Shown: in pieces, positions 8,255-17,136 of the stretch
Layout of the letters: every line of letters begins with the position of its first letter
Numbering within the stretch: position 1 is the first letter of the stretch
Source of the DNA: Chryseobacterium echinoideorum
Lineage (GTDB): Bacteria > Bacteroidota > Bacteroidia > Flavobacteriales > Weeksellaceae
DNA length: 64,000 bases
Direction: 5' to 3'
Assembly: GCF_007474535.1 (NCBI RefSeq)
Contig: NZ_VKNW01000012.1
Coordinates: 1 to 64,000, forward strand
Translations under genes and position numbers: made by a program
The notes under the pieces: generated by a model
Seen by the model: the letters and a program-made list of their open reading frames with translations, nothing else
Told to the model about the DNA's origin: nothing
Database searches by the model: none

Positions 8255-9305
8255 TCTAAAAAAAACATATTATAAAAAAAGATTTTGGGCAGCTATATTG
8301 GTTGTCCAAATTCTTTTGTTCTATGTTTTTTCTAAAATACAAACAGTGGTTTATTTTTTTGAAAACTTTTTTGAATTTCAAAAAAAATTCCACCTCATAT
8401 TATTTGCCTGGCTTCCGTTTTCTTTAGGGGATGCAATGTACGTTTCAGCTGGAATATTTATGTTTTATTTACTCATTAAAAGCTTAAAAAAAAGGACAAG
8501 AAACGCAGCTTTATTGAAAATACTTGTTTTTATTAATTCGTTTTATTTCATATATCAGATTTTCTGGGGAATGCTGTATTTTCAGACTCCTTTAATTGCA
8601 AAACTTCCTGAAACAGAAATTACTATTGACAAAAGAAAAAATCTTGCACTAGAATATCTTGAGAATGCAAAAGCAACCCGGAAGCTTGTGCAGGAAGACC
8701 GAAACGGAGTTTTTATTTTAAAAAATATTGCCGCCGTTCAAAATGAAATTTTAGTAAATCAAAATAAGCTTCCTGCATTTATTACCGACAAAAAAAGTTC
8801 CGGAATCAATTCCTTCAAAAGCAGTATTTTTTCAGAAGTCATGAGTTTTACAGGAATTTTGGGTTATTACAATCCGTTCACGGGAGAAGCTCAGTATAAT
8901 GCTAATTTACCCTCTTCTTACCTGCCTTTTACTATTTCACACGAAAGCTCACACCAAATGGGTTTTGCCCGTGAACAGGAAGCTAATTTCGTGGGATATT
9001 TAATCGGTATCAATTCTCAAGATGCAGATTTGCGTTACAGTACAGAATATTTTACTTTAAAAAGCCTTCTCAATTCCATCATACAGGAAGATGAAGAATT
9101 TGTAAAATCTGTTTTAAATAATTATTCCGAAGGTATGAAAAGAGACAGAATACACGAAAAAAAATTCGTCGTAAATCATCAAGGTCTCATGACAGATTTT
9201 TTTGGTTTTACCAACAATCTTTTCTTAAAAAGCAATCAGCAGGATGGCTCTGTTACCTATTCTTACTTTATTGATCTTTTAGTACGTTATAAAAGTTTAA
9301 AATAA
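8229..9305 (+). CDS. DUF3810 family membrane protein, metalloprotease-like
   Basis: This 358-aa protein has three membrane segments in the first 130 residues (near 18-36, 48-80 and 92-115) and then a long extracytoplasmic or cytoplasmic domain. It contains TISHESSHQMGFAREQEANF: an HExxH motif followed by a Glu about 15 residues on, the pattern of gluzincin-type zinc proteases. The family is known as DUF3810 and its function is not established. The start is uncertain: GTG at 8229 overlaps the MFS gene by 26 bp and a second in-frame GTG lies at 8244. Expression with the transporter is likely from the overlap. Confidence 0.8.
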   Translation: MKLHQVDINLKKTYYKKRFWAAILVVQILLFYVFSKIQTVVYFFENFFEFQKKFHLILFAWLPFSLGDAMYVSAGIFMFYLLIKSLKKRTRNAALLKILVFINSFYFIYQIFWGMLYFQTPLIAKLPETEITIDKRKNLALEYLENAKATRKLVQEDRNGVFILKNIAAVQNEILVNQNKLPAFITDKKSSGINSFKSSIFSEVMSFTGILGYYNPFTGEAQYNANLPSSYLPFTISHESSHQMGFAREQEANFVGYLIGINSQDADLRYSTEYFTLKSLLNSIIQEDEEFVKSVLNNYSEGMKRDRIHEKKFVVNHQGLMTDFFGFTNNLFLKSNQQDGSVTYSYFIDLLVRYKSLK

Positions 9306-9394
9306 ATAAAAAGAATCGTATCAGGCGATACGATTCTAAAAACACAAATGATGAAAAAAAATTTATTACCTTGACTTGTTCCCTCATTCAAGGC
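9306..9394 (-). ncRNA. Candidate small RNA with two hairpins
   Basis: Read on the minus strand, a promoter-like pair (9398-9428) is followed by a hairpin of CCTTGA/TCAAGG arms (9393-9388 and 9374-9369) with a GA-rich loop, a U- and A-rich linker, and an 11-bp perfect hairpin (9337-9327 with 9322-9312, loop GCCT). A U-rich tail comes last. This is promoter, structured RNA and intrinsic terminator in about 88 nt, with no reading frame. No convergent minus-strand gene needs this terminator nearby; the nearest ends 330 bp away. The family is unknown to me and the call is inference from structure. Confidence 0.5.
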
Positions 9395-9397
9395 GAT

Positions 9398-9428
9398 GTA
9401 AAATTACAAATTTTTTTCTAACTTCAAA
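9398..9428 (-). promoter_or_regulatory. Promoter of the candidate small RNA
   Basis: On the minus strand, TTTG (9428-9425) is followed after 18 nt by TAATTTTA (9406-9399), close to the Bacteroidota TTTG-N19-TAnnTTTG consensus. Predicted transcription begins near 9394-9392, at the base of the first hairpin. Confidence 0.45.
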
Positions 9429-9665
9429 ACTCTTTGGATAAAAATATAGACATTTTAAGAAAATTTTATGACTAAAAATTTTACAAATATCTAATTTTTC
9501 TCTATACAATGACATATAAATTCCAATATATATAATATTGAAAGTAATCTATAAGATCACCTTAATTAAACAATCACATAATATTATTTAAACTTAAAAA
9601 TCATCACAGAACTAAGTTTTAACATTTTTTTATATTTATATTTTTATAAATTTTAAAATCTACCG
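9429..9665. other. AT-rich intergenic stretch, nothing recognised
   Basis: Beyond the candidate small RNA promoter, this stretch to the end of the next gene is very AT-rich. I see no reading frame of note, no strong hairpin and no repeat. Confidence 0.5.
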
Positions 9666-10343
9666 TCAGTTACAAATTGTGAGATATGTTTGATTTTTCA
9701 TATGAAACTTAACAAGAGCATTAGACTTCAATTCATAATACATACTTTGTTCAAAAGCCTGCACCTCTTTAAGTTTGTAATCAATAAAATCTGCAATGTC
9801 CGTTACAGAAAGATAGAAGGTTCTGTATAGAGAAATATCTACAGTATTTCCTGTTTTTGGTAAAAACGCTTCCAGGAAAGGAAGTTTTCTTTGATGGTTG
9901 GCATAATCCATGCAAAATCCTGTTTTTTCCGGTATTCCTATAATCGTATGGTGATTAATATAATTCAATACACTATCATTTTCTTTAATAATTTTATTTT
10001 GACAGAAATAAAGATGAATCCGGTCTAAAATAATTTGTGCATACTCCATCATAGATATGATTTTTACTTCGGAAACAGGATTAAATTGAGTGTTGGTTAC
10101 GAAACCGAATGATAATCCGAAATTTTCATATTCAGGAAAGGCTAAATTCCTTATTTCAATTGTAGCATCAGGAACAAGTTTATCTTCAGAAAAACTATAG
10201 CAAACATATTCTTTATACATATTTTTCATGTAAAGAAGAAAATCTGTTTCTGAGCTATTCATATTGGTTTCAAACCATTGTTCGAGATTATCATAATAAC
10301 TATTTTCAAAATCTTCAAAATTCAAATAAAACGGAACTTTCAT
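9666..10343 (-). CDS. Hypothetical protein, orphan
   Basis: This 225-aa soluble protein has no signal peptide, membrane segment or motif that I recognise. It starts MKVPFYLNFEDFENSYYDNL and is rich in aromatic residues and Asn. The middle has FCMDYANHQRKLPFLEAFLP and the C-terminal third looks helical (IADFIDYKLKEVQAFEQSMY). Long AT-rich gaps flank it on both sides (360 and 417 bp), so it forms its own transcription unit. An accessory gene is possible, but base composition is not obviously different from the neighbours. Confidence 0.65.
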   Translation of the reverse strand: MKVPFYLNFEDFENSYYDNLEQWFETNMNSSETDFLLYMKNMYKEYVCYSFSEDKLVPDATIEIRNLAFPEYENFGLSFGFVTNTQFNPVSEVKIISMMEYAQIILDRIHLYFCQNKIIKENDSVLNYINHHTIIGIPEKTGFCMDYANHQRKLPFLEAFLPKTGNTVDISLYRTFYLSVTDIADFIDYKLKEVQAFEQSMYYELKSNALVKFHMKNQTYLTICN

Positions 10344-10760
10344 ATCTCAATATTTATTGTTTTTATCATTAAATCAAATGAACTCATCTCGTGGATATAT
10401 ATTATAAAATCATAGTCACGGAGAATTAAATAACTACATTATTTATGAAAGCAAATCTAAATGTGTAATGCGACAAAACTTGTCGTGTTTTAATTTAAAT
10501 GAAAATTATTTTGAAATAATTTGAAATCATTTTTCTTCTTTGGTAAGCGTTTTGATTGATAGATAACACAAAAATTGTATGTGATTACCTCTTCGCCGGA
10601 CTCAAAGCACCTAGCAATTGATTAACAATTTCATTATTAAAAACTGTAAAATTATTATTTACATAGTATTTTAATAAAATTTAACAATTTGATAGAAGAA
10701 ATTGTGTAAATTTGCAACACACTAAATATTAATATAAACCCATTAAAATTCACAACTGCA
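10344..10760. other. Long intergenic region with hairpin and promoter boxes
   Basis: This 417-bp gap separates two divergently transcribed genes. It holds a short hairpin CGACAA-AAC-TTGTCG (10471-10485), a more GC-rich patch at about 10586-10616 with no assigned role, and TAAATTTG at 10707-10714, a -7 box for the downstream lipoprotein gene. An inverted repeat CAATTT/AAATTG (10685-10690 and 10699-10704) lies just upstream of that box and may be an operator. No reading frame is convincing. Confidence 0.5.
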
Positions 10761-11147
10761 ATGAAAATAAAACTACTTACTTTAGGAATATTATATTCCC
10801 TGATTGCCTGCACACATTCTGCTAAGGATGCAGATGTTAAAGCAGATATCCCGACTCATGCCAAGATTACTAATGATGATGAAATTCTGAGAGAAACCAT
10901 AGTTGACCGTCACGGAGAACAAATGGAAATCACCAGAAACAAGACTAAAAACACCATAGTCATAAGACTTACCGGAAAATCATATGAGCTTTATAAAAAT
11001 CATGAAAACCCGGGATATTCTACCTCCGACAGTAAATATCAATTCACAGAAAACAAGAAAGATGTTACATTTCTGAAGAAAGATGCAGACATGGTATTAT
11101 TTCACGGAAAAAAAGAATCTAATAATGAAAAAATAGCTTCACAATAA
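10761..11147 (+). CDS. Small lipoprotein, MliC-like
   Basis: This 128-aa protein has a lipoprotein signal (MKIKLLTLGILYSLIAC, cysteine at residue 17). The C-terminal half alternates strands (MEITRNKTKNTIVIRLTG, then YQFTENKKDVTFLKKDADMV) and resembles the small beta-barrel of MliC-type lysozyme inhibitors, in which a bulky hydrophobic residue and a short loop face the enzyme. The similarity is by eye only. It is a single-gene unit with its own -7 box (10707-10714) and a strong terminator right after the stop. It could instead be an unrelated envelope lipoprotein. Confidence 0.7.
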   Translation: MKIKLLTLGILYSLIACTHSAKDADVKADIPTHAKITNDDEILRETIVDRHGEQMEITRNKTKNTIVIRLTGKSYELYKNHENPGYSTSDSKYQFTENKKDVTFLKKDADMVLFHGKKESNNEKIASQ

Positions 11148-11148
11148 C

Positions 11149-11178
11149 AAAAAAGGTGTCTTTTATGACACCTTTTTT
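11149..11178. terminator. Bidirectional terminator
   Basis: AAAAAAGGTGTC (11149-11160), loop TTTTAT, then GACACCTTTTTT (11167-11178). It ends both the lipoprotein transcript and the convergent FAD oxidoreductase transcript. Confidence 0.9.
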
Positions 11179-11181
11179 TTA

Positions 11182-12213
11182 TTAAAATCTACTCAAAGAG
11201 ATTTCTTCAGGCAATGGAATATTATTTTCAATAAAATCAAATAAGGTTTTTGAAAAATAGCAGCCATTTAAAATACCTCTTGCTCCCAATCCGTTAAAAA
11301 CATACAAATTATTCAGCTCAGAATGTCTTCCTAATATAGGGCGGCGGTCTTTTACAGTAGGTCTGAAACCAAAATACACCTCTTTAACATCAAATTCTTT
11401 CTGATAAAATTCGGATAAACCATTCTTTAACTGTTCGATTGCAGATTCGTCTATATTTTCATGAATCTGATCACGATCGTAAGTACCGCCGTAAAAATAA
11501 AGATCATTGTTTAGCGGAAACAGAAAATGTTTTTTCTTGATTGTTATGTTCTTGTCTAAAGGATCTGACAGTTTAACTCTTATATGATGACCTTTATTAG
11601 GATTTACAGGGATTTTTGAGAAAAACGGATTAAATTTCACTCCCATTCCTTCGCAGAATACAATATGTTCAAATGAAAAATCTTTATAGATATTTTCTGA
11701 AGTGTTGAGATTATTATAATCAAAATATTCAGAAATCAGATGATTATTACTGATCAGGAAATTCATCATCCCATAAAAAAAATCTTCTACATTAAGTCTT
11801 GCAGATTGGTTAACTTTTCCGGTATTGAATTCATTTTTAACATTATATAAAGGAATAAAACTTTTATCAAGAAAATTAATAAGATCAATATTATCAGATT
11901 TCCTCAGCCAGAGCTTTTGTTCATTTTCATCATGGAAAATACGATGAATAGGAGCATCAATTAAATAATTTTCACCAGTATACTCACAAATCTCTATCAA
12001 AGTTTTTCTTAGAAAGTCTATTTGTTCTTGAGCTTTCCAAAATGTAGTAAACTTCTTAAGAACAACCGGGTTAATGATTCCTGCTGAAACTTGAGATGCA
12101 CTTTTTTTACCTTCTGAGTAAATAACAAATGATTTCTCATTCATAATAAGCTGATGCGCAAAAAAAAGTGCAGCATAGCCATCACCAACAATAATATAAT
12201 CTACCTTTTGCAT
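11182..12213 (-). CDS. FAD-dependent oxidoreductase (DAO superfamily)
   Basis: This 343-aa protein begins with a Rossmann beta-alpha-beta unit, VDYIIVGDGYAALFFAHQL, where the usual GxGxxG is GDGYAA, so the last glycine is replaced. The C-terminal part has FGFRPTVKDRRPILG and NLYVFNGLGARGILNG, typical of the D-amino-acid-oxidase/glycine-oxidase fold. The substrate is unknown. The gene follows gldN by 54 bp with a terminator between (12217-12250), so it is likely transcribed partly by read-through or from its own promoter. No signal peptide is present. A role in the secretion system is not shown by sequence. Confidence 0.8.
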   Translation of the reverse strand: MQKVDYIIVGDGYAALFFAHQLIMNEKSFVIYSEGKKSASQVSAGIINPVVLKKFTTFWKAQEQIDFLRKTLIEICEYTGENYLIDAPIHRIFHDENEQKLWLRKSDNIDLINFLDKSFIPLYNVKNEFNTGKVNQSARLNVEDFFYGMMNFLISNNHLISEYFDYNNLNTSENIYKDFSFEHIVFCEGMGVKFNPFFSKIPVNPNKGHHIRVKLSDPLDKNITIKKKHFLFPLNNDLYFYGGTYDRDQIHENIDESAIEQLKNGLSEFYQKEFDVKEVYFGFRPTVKDRRPILGRHSELNNLYVFNGLGARGILNGCYFSKTLFDFIENNIPLPEEISLSRF

Positions 12214-12216
12214 AAA

Positions 12217-12250
12217 TAAAAAACCTGAGTAAAAGTACTCAGGTTTTTTA
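12217..12250. terminator. Terminator after gldN
   Basis: AAAAAACCTGAGTA (12218-12231), loop AAAG, TACTCAGGTTTTTT (12236-12249). It lies between gldN and the downstream FAD oxidoreductase gene on the minus strand and should separate their transcript levels. Confidence 0.85.
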
Positions 12251-12267
12251 TAAATATCAAGTGAATT

Positions 12268-13206
12268 TTAATAATTCCACATATCATTTTCCATTTGAAG
12301 AATCTGTTCTTTGATTCTTTGGCTTTCCTCTAACTGTTCTTCAGCATTTCTTGGAATGTAATCTTTGATTGTCCCATCACCAAGACCAGTTGAAGATTTA
12401 TAAATGATAGATGAGAATCTTCTCGCATTAATGATATCATCAAAAGATAAATCTGCAGATGAATTAGCTCTATTGAATACATAATTGTTGGCTAAAATCT
12501 CTCTTGCTTTTGGATAATAAATCCAAAAAAGATCAACTAATTCATCTCCTATAGCTAAAGGCTGTCCATCCGGTCCTATTCTTCCAATCGCAGAAGGATC
12601 TGGTCCCATAGCAGCAATCCCCAAAGGTCTGTACTTCATTTGACCATCTCTTTTATCAATAAACCACATACCCATTATCTTAAGAACTTTTACTTTTTCA
12701 GTAGTAGTTCTAATATAGTCGGTATACATTTTTCTTTCTTCCTCAGTTAATTGACGTCCAGAATTTAGGATTTCAATAGCTTCATCATCAAGTCTAACAC
12801 TTTCAAGTTTCTTTTTTATTCCTTCCGGAGTAGCTTTTACAGAAAAATTTTCGTCCTCATACACTTCTTCAATTTTTCCTTCCAATGCAGCGTCTAAAAG
12901 AATTTGATACAACGATCTTGTTTCTTTAGAAAGTAAACCGTTTGGGTTATCATAATAAAAAGGTTGATTAATTTTATCATTTAAATCAATCACTTCCCAA
13001 ACCATCATGCTTTTGAGAATATCTTTCTGATCTACAAAACCATACTCTAATGGTGTAACCTTATTACTAACCATGGTATCCCCCACTTTTCTCATATTTT
13101 CAGCTCTCATTTGTCTGAATTCCTCCGGAGAAGAAGCATTTAGAATAGTCTGAGCAAAGGTAAACCCAGAAGCTATTACTAAAAGACTGCTAATATATTT
13201 TTTCAT
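12268..13206 (-). CDS. gldN: T9SS component GldN (PorN)
   Basis: GldN is a periplasmic part of the type IX secretion machinery and forms a ring with GldK under the outer membrane. The start is taken at the ATG at 13206 (312 aa), giving a clear signal peptide MKKYISSLLVIASGFTFAQ. A start at 13248 is possible, but it would overlap gldM and spoil the signal peptide. Recognisable family segments are VTPLEYGFVDQKDILKSMMV near the N-terminus and KILGMWFIDKRDGQM-like sequence in the middle (here KIMGMWFIDKRDGQM), followed by FWIYYPKAREILANN. It is the last of four gld genes in order K-L-M-N and lies 22 bp after gldM. Confidence 0.93.
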   Translation of the reverse strand: MKKYISSLLVIASGFTFAQTILNASSPEEFRQMRAENMRKVGDTMVSNKVTPLEYGFVDQKDILKSMMVWEVIDLNDKINQPFYYDNPNGLLSKETRSLYQILLDAALEGKIEEVYEDENFSVKATPEGIKKKLESVRLDDEAIEILNSGRQLTEEERKMYTDYIRTTTEKVKVLKIMGMWFIDKRDGQMKYRPLGIAAMGPDPSAIGRIGPDGQPLAIGDELVDLFWIYYPKAREILANNYVFNRANSSADLSFDDIINARRFSSIIYKSSTGLGDGTIKDYIPRNAEEQLEESQRIKEQILQMENDMWNY

Positions 13207-13228
13207 AATTAGATTTTTCAATTTAATA

Positions 13229-14824
13229 TTATTGAACATTAATAACAACTGGTGAAATTTCTTTCAATCTTTGGTTACCTAAACCTGTTGCGGTTGCTTG
13301 AATATCATAAATATAAACTACATCACCAACTCTAAGATTTCTAATTAACCCTTCAGCAGAAGAAAGGGAACTACCTTGAATCATAGTACCGGCTCTTCCT
13401 GGAAGTTTTAGGATAAAGCTATTAACAGTAAATGATACCGGGAAGTCGAAATCTGGTAAAGCCGCCGTAACAATTTGATTAGGAATTGAAGAAGCTGGCA
13501 TAAAATTAACAGCTTTTCCTCTAATCTGACCTTGAGGTCTTGGAATTCCTTTAATTCTGTAATCAAAAACTTGAGATACAGTCTTACCGCTTGGTTCTCT
13601 TCCAGAAAGCGTTAATTGGATCACATTTCCAGATTGTGGAGTAACATTCCATTTTCCTTTGCCTGTACTTTTCACAATAGCTCCACCAGATGCAGATAAA
13701 GATAATTGTGCATTATCAGCACCCAAAATAGAACCAGATACAGGATTCTCTAATCCTCTATACATTACATTCATTTTATCAGCCGAAAGCAATAAACCTT
13801 TTTCAAGTTTTACTTCCTGTGGTCCTGCAATTACATTATATGTATGCGTAAAAGGAAATTGTTGAGCTTTACCGGAAGCATCTGTCAAAGTAATAACTCC
13901 GCCAATTTTCTTCTCACCAATTCCACCGGTGTTTAAAGGTAAATATCCTTTACCATTCTCCTGTCTGCTCACACCGCTCATACTAATCTTGTTACTATTG
14001 GAGTAATTACCCAACATTACAACAGCTTCTGCTTTTTTACCAACCACTACATCCGTTGGTGCAGATACAATGGCTTCATAACTCGAGAATTTAATGCTTG
14101 CATCTACTTTCTCCTGAAGCATCATTGCTAATGCATCTGATTGTACATTTCTTGCATCATTCTGGATAATCTCAAGATTAGATATTGCAGCAATCAAAGG
14201 CTGATTATAAAATTTATTTTGAAACCAAGTTTTTTTATTTGGAGATTTTCCATCAGGATATTCTGCAATTAAAGATGTATTGGCTCTATCAACTAATTTT
14301 TTCAGTTGCTGATCTTTTCCAAACTTAGTGTTGATATAATTTCTTACATCATCCAATTTTTTCTTCAATTCTAAAGCATTGGCAGAGGGAGTATTTTCAT
14401 CTCCTTCTTTGAAAAAATATTCAGTAGTAGCTTCATTATTATTTAATGCTGCAAAGTTTTCCTGAACATCAATTTCTTTACCAGTTACAGGATCTTTATC
14501 TACAAATTCTGACTGCTTTTTTAATTTTGTTTTAACACCTTCAGTGTAACCTACCAAATCATCAATCTTTGCTTTCAAAACCTTATAATCCTCCCAAGGC
14601 TGTGCATAAGTATCTGGAACTTGCTGAGCTTTTGCTTCTAAGGTTTTTTCAAAGATATCTTCATTCTTTTGCTCTGTAAGAAACCTTGTTTCTTTGAGTG
14701 CTTTTGTAGAATCATAATATGACCTGATGATTTCAACGTCAATATTTAGGGCCATCATTGCGATGAACACCAAATACATTAGGTTGATCATCTTCTGACG
14801 TGGAGTCTGTTTTCCTTTTGCCAT
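13229..14824 (-). CDS. gldM: T9SS motor component GldM (PorM)
   Basis: This 531-aa inner-membrane protein pairs with GldL to form the proton-driven rotary motor of type IX secretion and reaches across the periplasm to the GldKN ring. After a short cytoplasmic start (MAKGKQTPRQKMIN) there is one membrane segment (LMYLVFIAMMALNIDVEIIR, about residues 14-33). A helical bundle follows (about 35-220), then beta-rich domains with repeated glycine-rich motifs to the C-terminus. The length fits the family. It lies 38 bp after gldL and 22 bp before gldN. Confidence 0.95.
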   Translation of the reverse strand: MAKGKQTPRQKMINLMYLVFIAMMALNIDVEIIRSYYDSTKALKETRFLTEQKNEDIFEKTLEAKAQQVPDTYAQPWEDYKVLKAKIDDLVGYTEGVKTKLKKQSEFVDKDPVTGKEIDVQENFAALNNNEATTEYFFKEGDENTPSANALELKKKLDDVRNYINTKFGKDQQLKKLVDRANTSLIAEYPDGKSPNKKTWFQNKFYNQPLIAAISNLEIIQNDARNVQSDALAMMLQEKVDASIKFSSYEAIVSAPTDVVVGKKAEAVVMLGNYSNSNKISMSGVSRQENGKGYLPLNTGGIGEKKIGGVITLTDASGKAQQFPFTHTYNVIAGPQEVKLEKGLLLSADKMNVMYRGLENPVSGSILGADNAQLSLSASGGAIVKSTGKGKWNVTPQSGNVIQLTLSGREPSGKTVSQVFDYRIKGIPRPQGQIRGKAVNFMPASSIPNQIVTAALPDFDFPVSFTVNSFILKLPGRAGTMIQGSSLSSAEGLIRNLRVGDVVYIYDIQATATGLGNQRLKEISPVVINVQ

Positions 14825-14862
14825 TCTCTTTTCTTTAGTTTTATATAATTAATGGTTCAGGA

Positions 14863-15555
14863 TTATGACTTCATAGCAGTTAACATACCACCGTAAACTC
14901 TGTTTAAATTGTTTAAGTTAGTCGTTAAACCTTGTAATTCTTGATTAAACTTCTCAGATTGCTCTGCAGATTTCTGCATATCTGCTACATATTGTTTAGC
15001 AAACTCTGCCTGTTTGTGACCGTTTTCTAACTGCATTGCATAAAGAGCATTCATGCTTTCCATATGCTGAGCTGCTTTGTTTAACTGATCATTATATTTA
15101 TGTGTAGAAGCAGATACATCAACAGTCTGGTTGATTTGATCCACAGAATTTGAAAATTTATCAATACCTGTTCTTAATCTGTCAAATAATTGCACATCAA
15201 GTTTCGCATCCTGAAGCATTTTATCCAACTTATTTGAAAGAGAGTTCTCCAATTCTGCAAACTGAGCATTCGCACTTTTTGCGCTGATATTTGAGTGTAA
15301 AGGATTTGGATTTGCATGTTTATCCAACAATTCAGGATAAACATTTTCCCAAGCATAAGACTCTTCGTTTTTTGGAGGATCAAAAGCAAAGATGATGAAA
15401 ATAATCGCCTCAGTGATCAACCCTACTGTAAGAGCAATATTTCCATTAATAGGCCCCAAGGTAATGTGAGTAATTTTAAGCCAAGCTCCAAGAATTACAA
15501 TTGCAGCACCGAATGAATAAAAGAAATTCATCCAAGCATCTTTAGTCTTAAACAT
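14863..15555 (-). CDS. gldL: T9SS motor component GldL (PorL)
   Basis: This 230-aa inner-membrane protein is the stator-like partner of GldM. Two membrane segments lie in the first 60 residues (FFYSFGAAIVILGAWLKI, then ALTVGLITEAIIFIIFAF), with a glutamate (E50) in the second that fits the proton-path residue known in the family. The remaining cytoplasmic part is long and coiled-coil-like (about 90-220). It is second in the gldKLMN order, 54 bp after gldK. Confidence 0.94.
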   Translation of the reverse strand: MFKTKDAWMNFFYSFGAAIVILGAWLKITHITLGPINGNIALTVGLITEAIIFIIFAFDPPKNEESYAWENVYPELLDKHANPNPLHSNISAKSANAQFAELENSLSNKLDKMLQDAKLDVQLFDRLRTGIDKFSNSVDQINQTVDVSASTHKYNDQLNKAAQHMESMNALYAMQLENGHKQAEFAKQYVADMQKSAEQSEKFNQELQGLTTNLNNLNRVYGGMLTAMKS

Positions 15556-15609
15556 ATAAGTTAGTTTTTTTAAGTTTTAAAATATGAATTGATATAAAAT
15601 AATTGAAAA

Positions 15610-17028
15610 TTATCTGTTAACTCTCTTTGCTTTAACAGATGCTTCAGGAATATCCTGCACTGTTCTGAAACCGATATAGCTTCTTGCAGAATCTTTGTAT
15701 TCCCAGTCTCTTGCACCCGTCATCAACATATAACCTACATCTTTCCAAGAACCACCTCTTACAGACTTCTTGTTATCAGATTTATCTTTTACTGCAGGAT
15801 TAAGAGTAGATGAGAAACCGTAGTCTGAGTTATTATATGCTGAAAGTGTCCATTCAGAAACATTCCCTGCCATATCAAATAATCCAAAAGAATTTTTTCT
15901 GAATTTCTTTACAGGAGCTGTATAAGTATATGTTCCTTTTTTCTCATCTTCCATGTAGCTACCTCTTTTTGGTTTGAAGTTTGCCAAATAACATCCTCTG
16001 TCGTCCATTAAATAAGGACCACCCCAAGGATAAGTAGCGTTTTGCTTACCTCCTCTTGATGCGTATTCCCATTCGATTTCAGTTGGAAGACGGAATTGTA
16101 AAGGTCTTTGCTTTCTTCTTTTCAAGCTTTCATTATAATCAGATTTTAATTTAGATCTGAAATTACAATAAGCTCTTGCCTGATCCCAAGTAACTCCTAC
16201 TACTGGATAATCTTTGTAAGCCTTGTGCCAAAAGTACTGTTCAAATAAAGGCTCATTATAAGTAAAATGGAAGTCGTTTACCCAAACAGTTGTATCCGGA
16301 TAAATTGCAATACTTTCACTTCTAAGGAAATTGATTCCTCTTTCGTTATCAGCGATTGCTGCATCCATATCACCCCACTTATATGTATATTTTAATTTAC
16401 TAACATCAATGATTCTTTCACTACCTACTCTTGACGAAGCTGGTAAATACATAGATTCAAGCACTTCCGCATATTCTACATCAGGATATTTTGAAGTATT
16501 CCAATGCAATGGGATTTTCCAGTCTAATCTTTTAGTTTCATCGAAGCCATCTCTGCCTCCCGCTCCTTCAAGATACTCCTGATAAGGTGTTAAATCATCT
16601 TCTTTTTTAGCAAGATAAGCATAGTCACCAATGCTGGTTCCTCTACCTCTTCCGCTACCGTCACCACCCTCTCCTGCAGCTTCTGCAAGCATAGTTCTGG
16701 CAATAGAATCTCTTACATAATTAATAAAAACCCTGTATTCCGCATTTGTAGTTTCTGCCTCATCCATAAAGAAAGGAGCAACAGTTACAGTTTTCAAGGG
16801 TGCGGTTTCACCATTATTGGTAAATGATTCATCAGCCATACCAGCAATAAAAGAACCGCCAGGAATTGCTACCATACCGTAAGGTCTTTCCGCTACAAAT
16901 GATTTCGCTTTTTCTCTAGGTATCAATTCTCCTTTTGTTCCTGGTTTTCCTACCGAAGAAGTTCCACCACCTGAACAAGATACCGATGCTACCGACGCAG
17001 ACAATAATAAAAGAAATATCCTTTTCAT
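15610..17028 (-). CDS. gldK: T9SS lipoprotein GldK (PorK)
   Basis: This 472-aa outer-membrane lipoprotein forms the periplasmic ring of the type IX secretion system together with GldN. The signal sequence MKRIFLLLLSASVASVSC has its lipidation cysteine at residue 18. Residues of about 50-460 form a formylglycine-generating-enzyme-like (SUMF1) fold, with RLPTEIEWEYASRGG, GNVSEWTLSAY and VRGGSWKD. These motifs are kept as structure in GldK, not as an enzyme. A 108-bp gap to glmS with a -7-like box suggests its own promoter. Confidence 0.95.
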   Translation of the reverse strand: MKRIFLLLLSASVASVSCSGGGTSSVGKPGTKGELIPREKAKSFVAERPYGMVAIPGGSFIAGMADESFTNNGETAPLKTVTVAPFFMDEAETTNAEYRVFINYVRDSIARTMLAEAAGEGGDGSGRGRGTSIGDYAYLAKKEDDLTPYQEYLEGAGGRDGFDETKRLDWKIPLHWNTSKYPDVEYAEVLESMYLPASSRVGSERIIDVSKLKYTYKWGDMDAAIADNERGINFLRSESIAIYPDTTVWVNDFHFTYNEPLFEQYFWHKAYKDYPVVGVTWDQARAYCNFRSKLKSDYNESLKRRKQRPLQFRLPTEIEWEYASRGGKQNATYPWGGPYLMDDRGCYLANFKPKRGSYMEDEKKGTYTYTAPVKKFRKNSFGLFDMAGNVSEWTLSAYNNSDYGFSSTLNPAVKDKSDNKKSVRGGSWKDVGYMLMTGARDWEYKDSARSYIGFRTVQDIPEASVKAKRVNR

Positions 17029-17050
17029 GTTAATTTTTATAATTAAGCCG

Positions 17051-17058
17051 TAAATATA
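17051..17058 (-). promoter_or_regulatory. -7-like box upstream of gldK
   Basis: Minus-strand TATATTTA (17058-17051) is one base from TAnnTTTG and lies 22 nt before the gldK ATG, in the only large gap of the glmS-gldN region. Confidence 0.3.
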
Positions 17059-17136
17059 TAATTTTTTTAAGAAACTTTTAAGATTTTTTTTAGAATAACG
17101 AAAAAAATCTAAACTTATTTTATTTGCAAGTACTTT

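Noticed and set aside
10586..10616. Degenerate tRNA T-arm or riboswitch in the GC-richer patch
   Set aside because: TTTGAGTC resembles a T-loop with one change, but the flanks do not pair and no acceptor stem is present.
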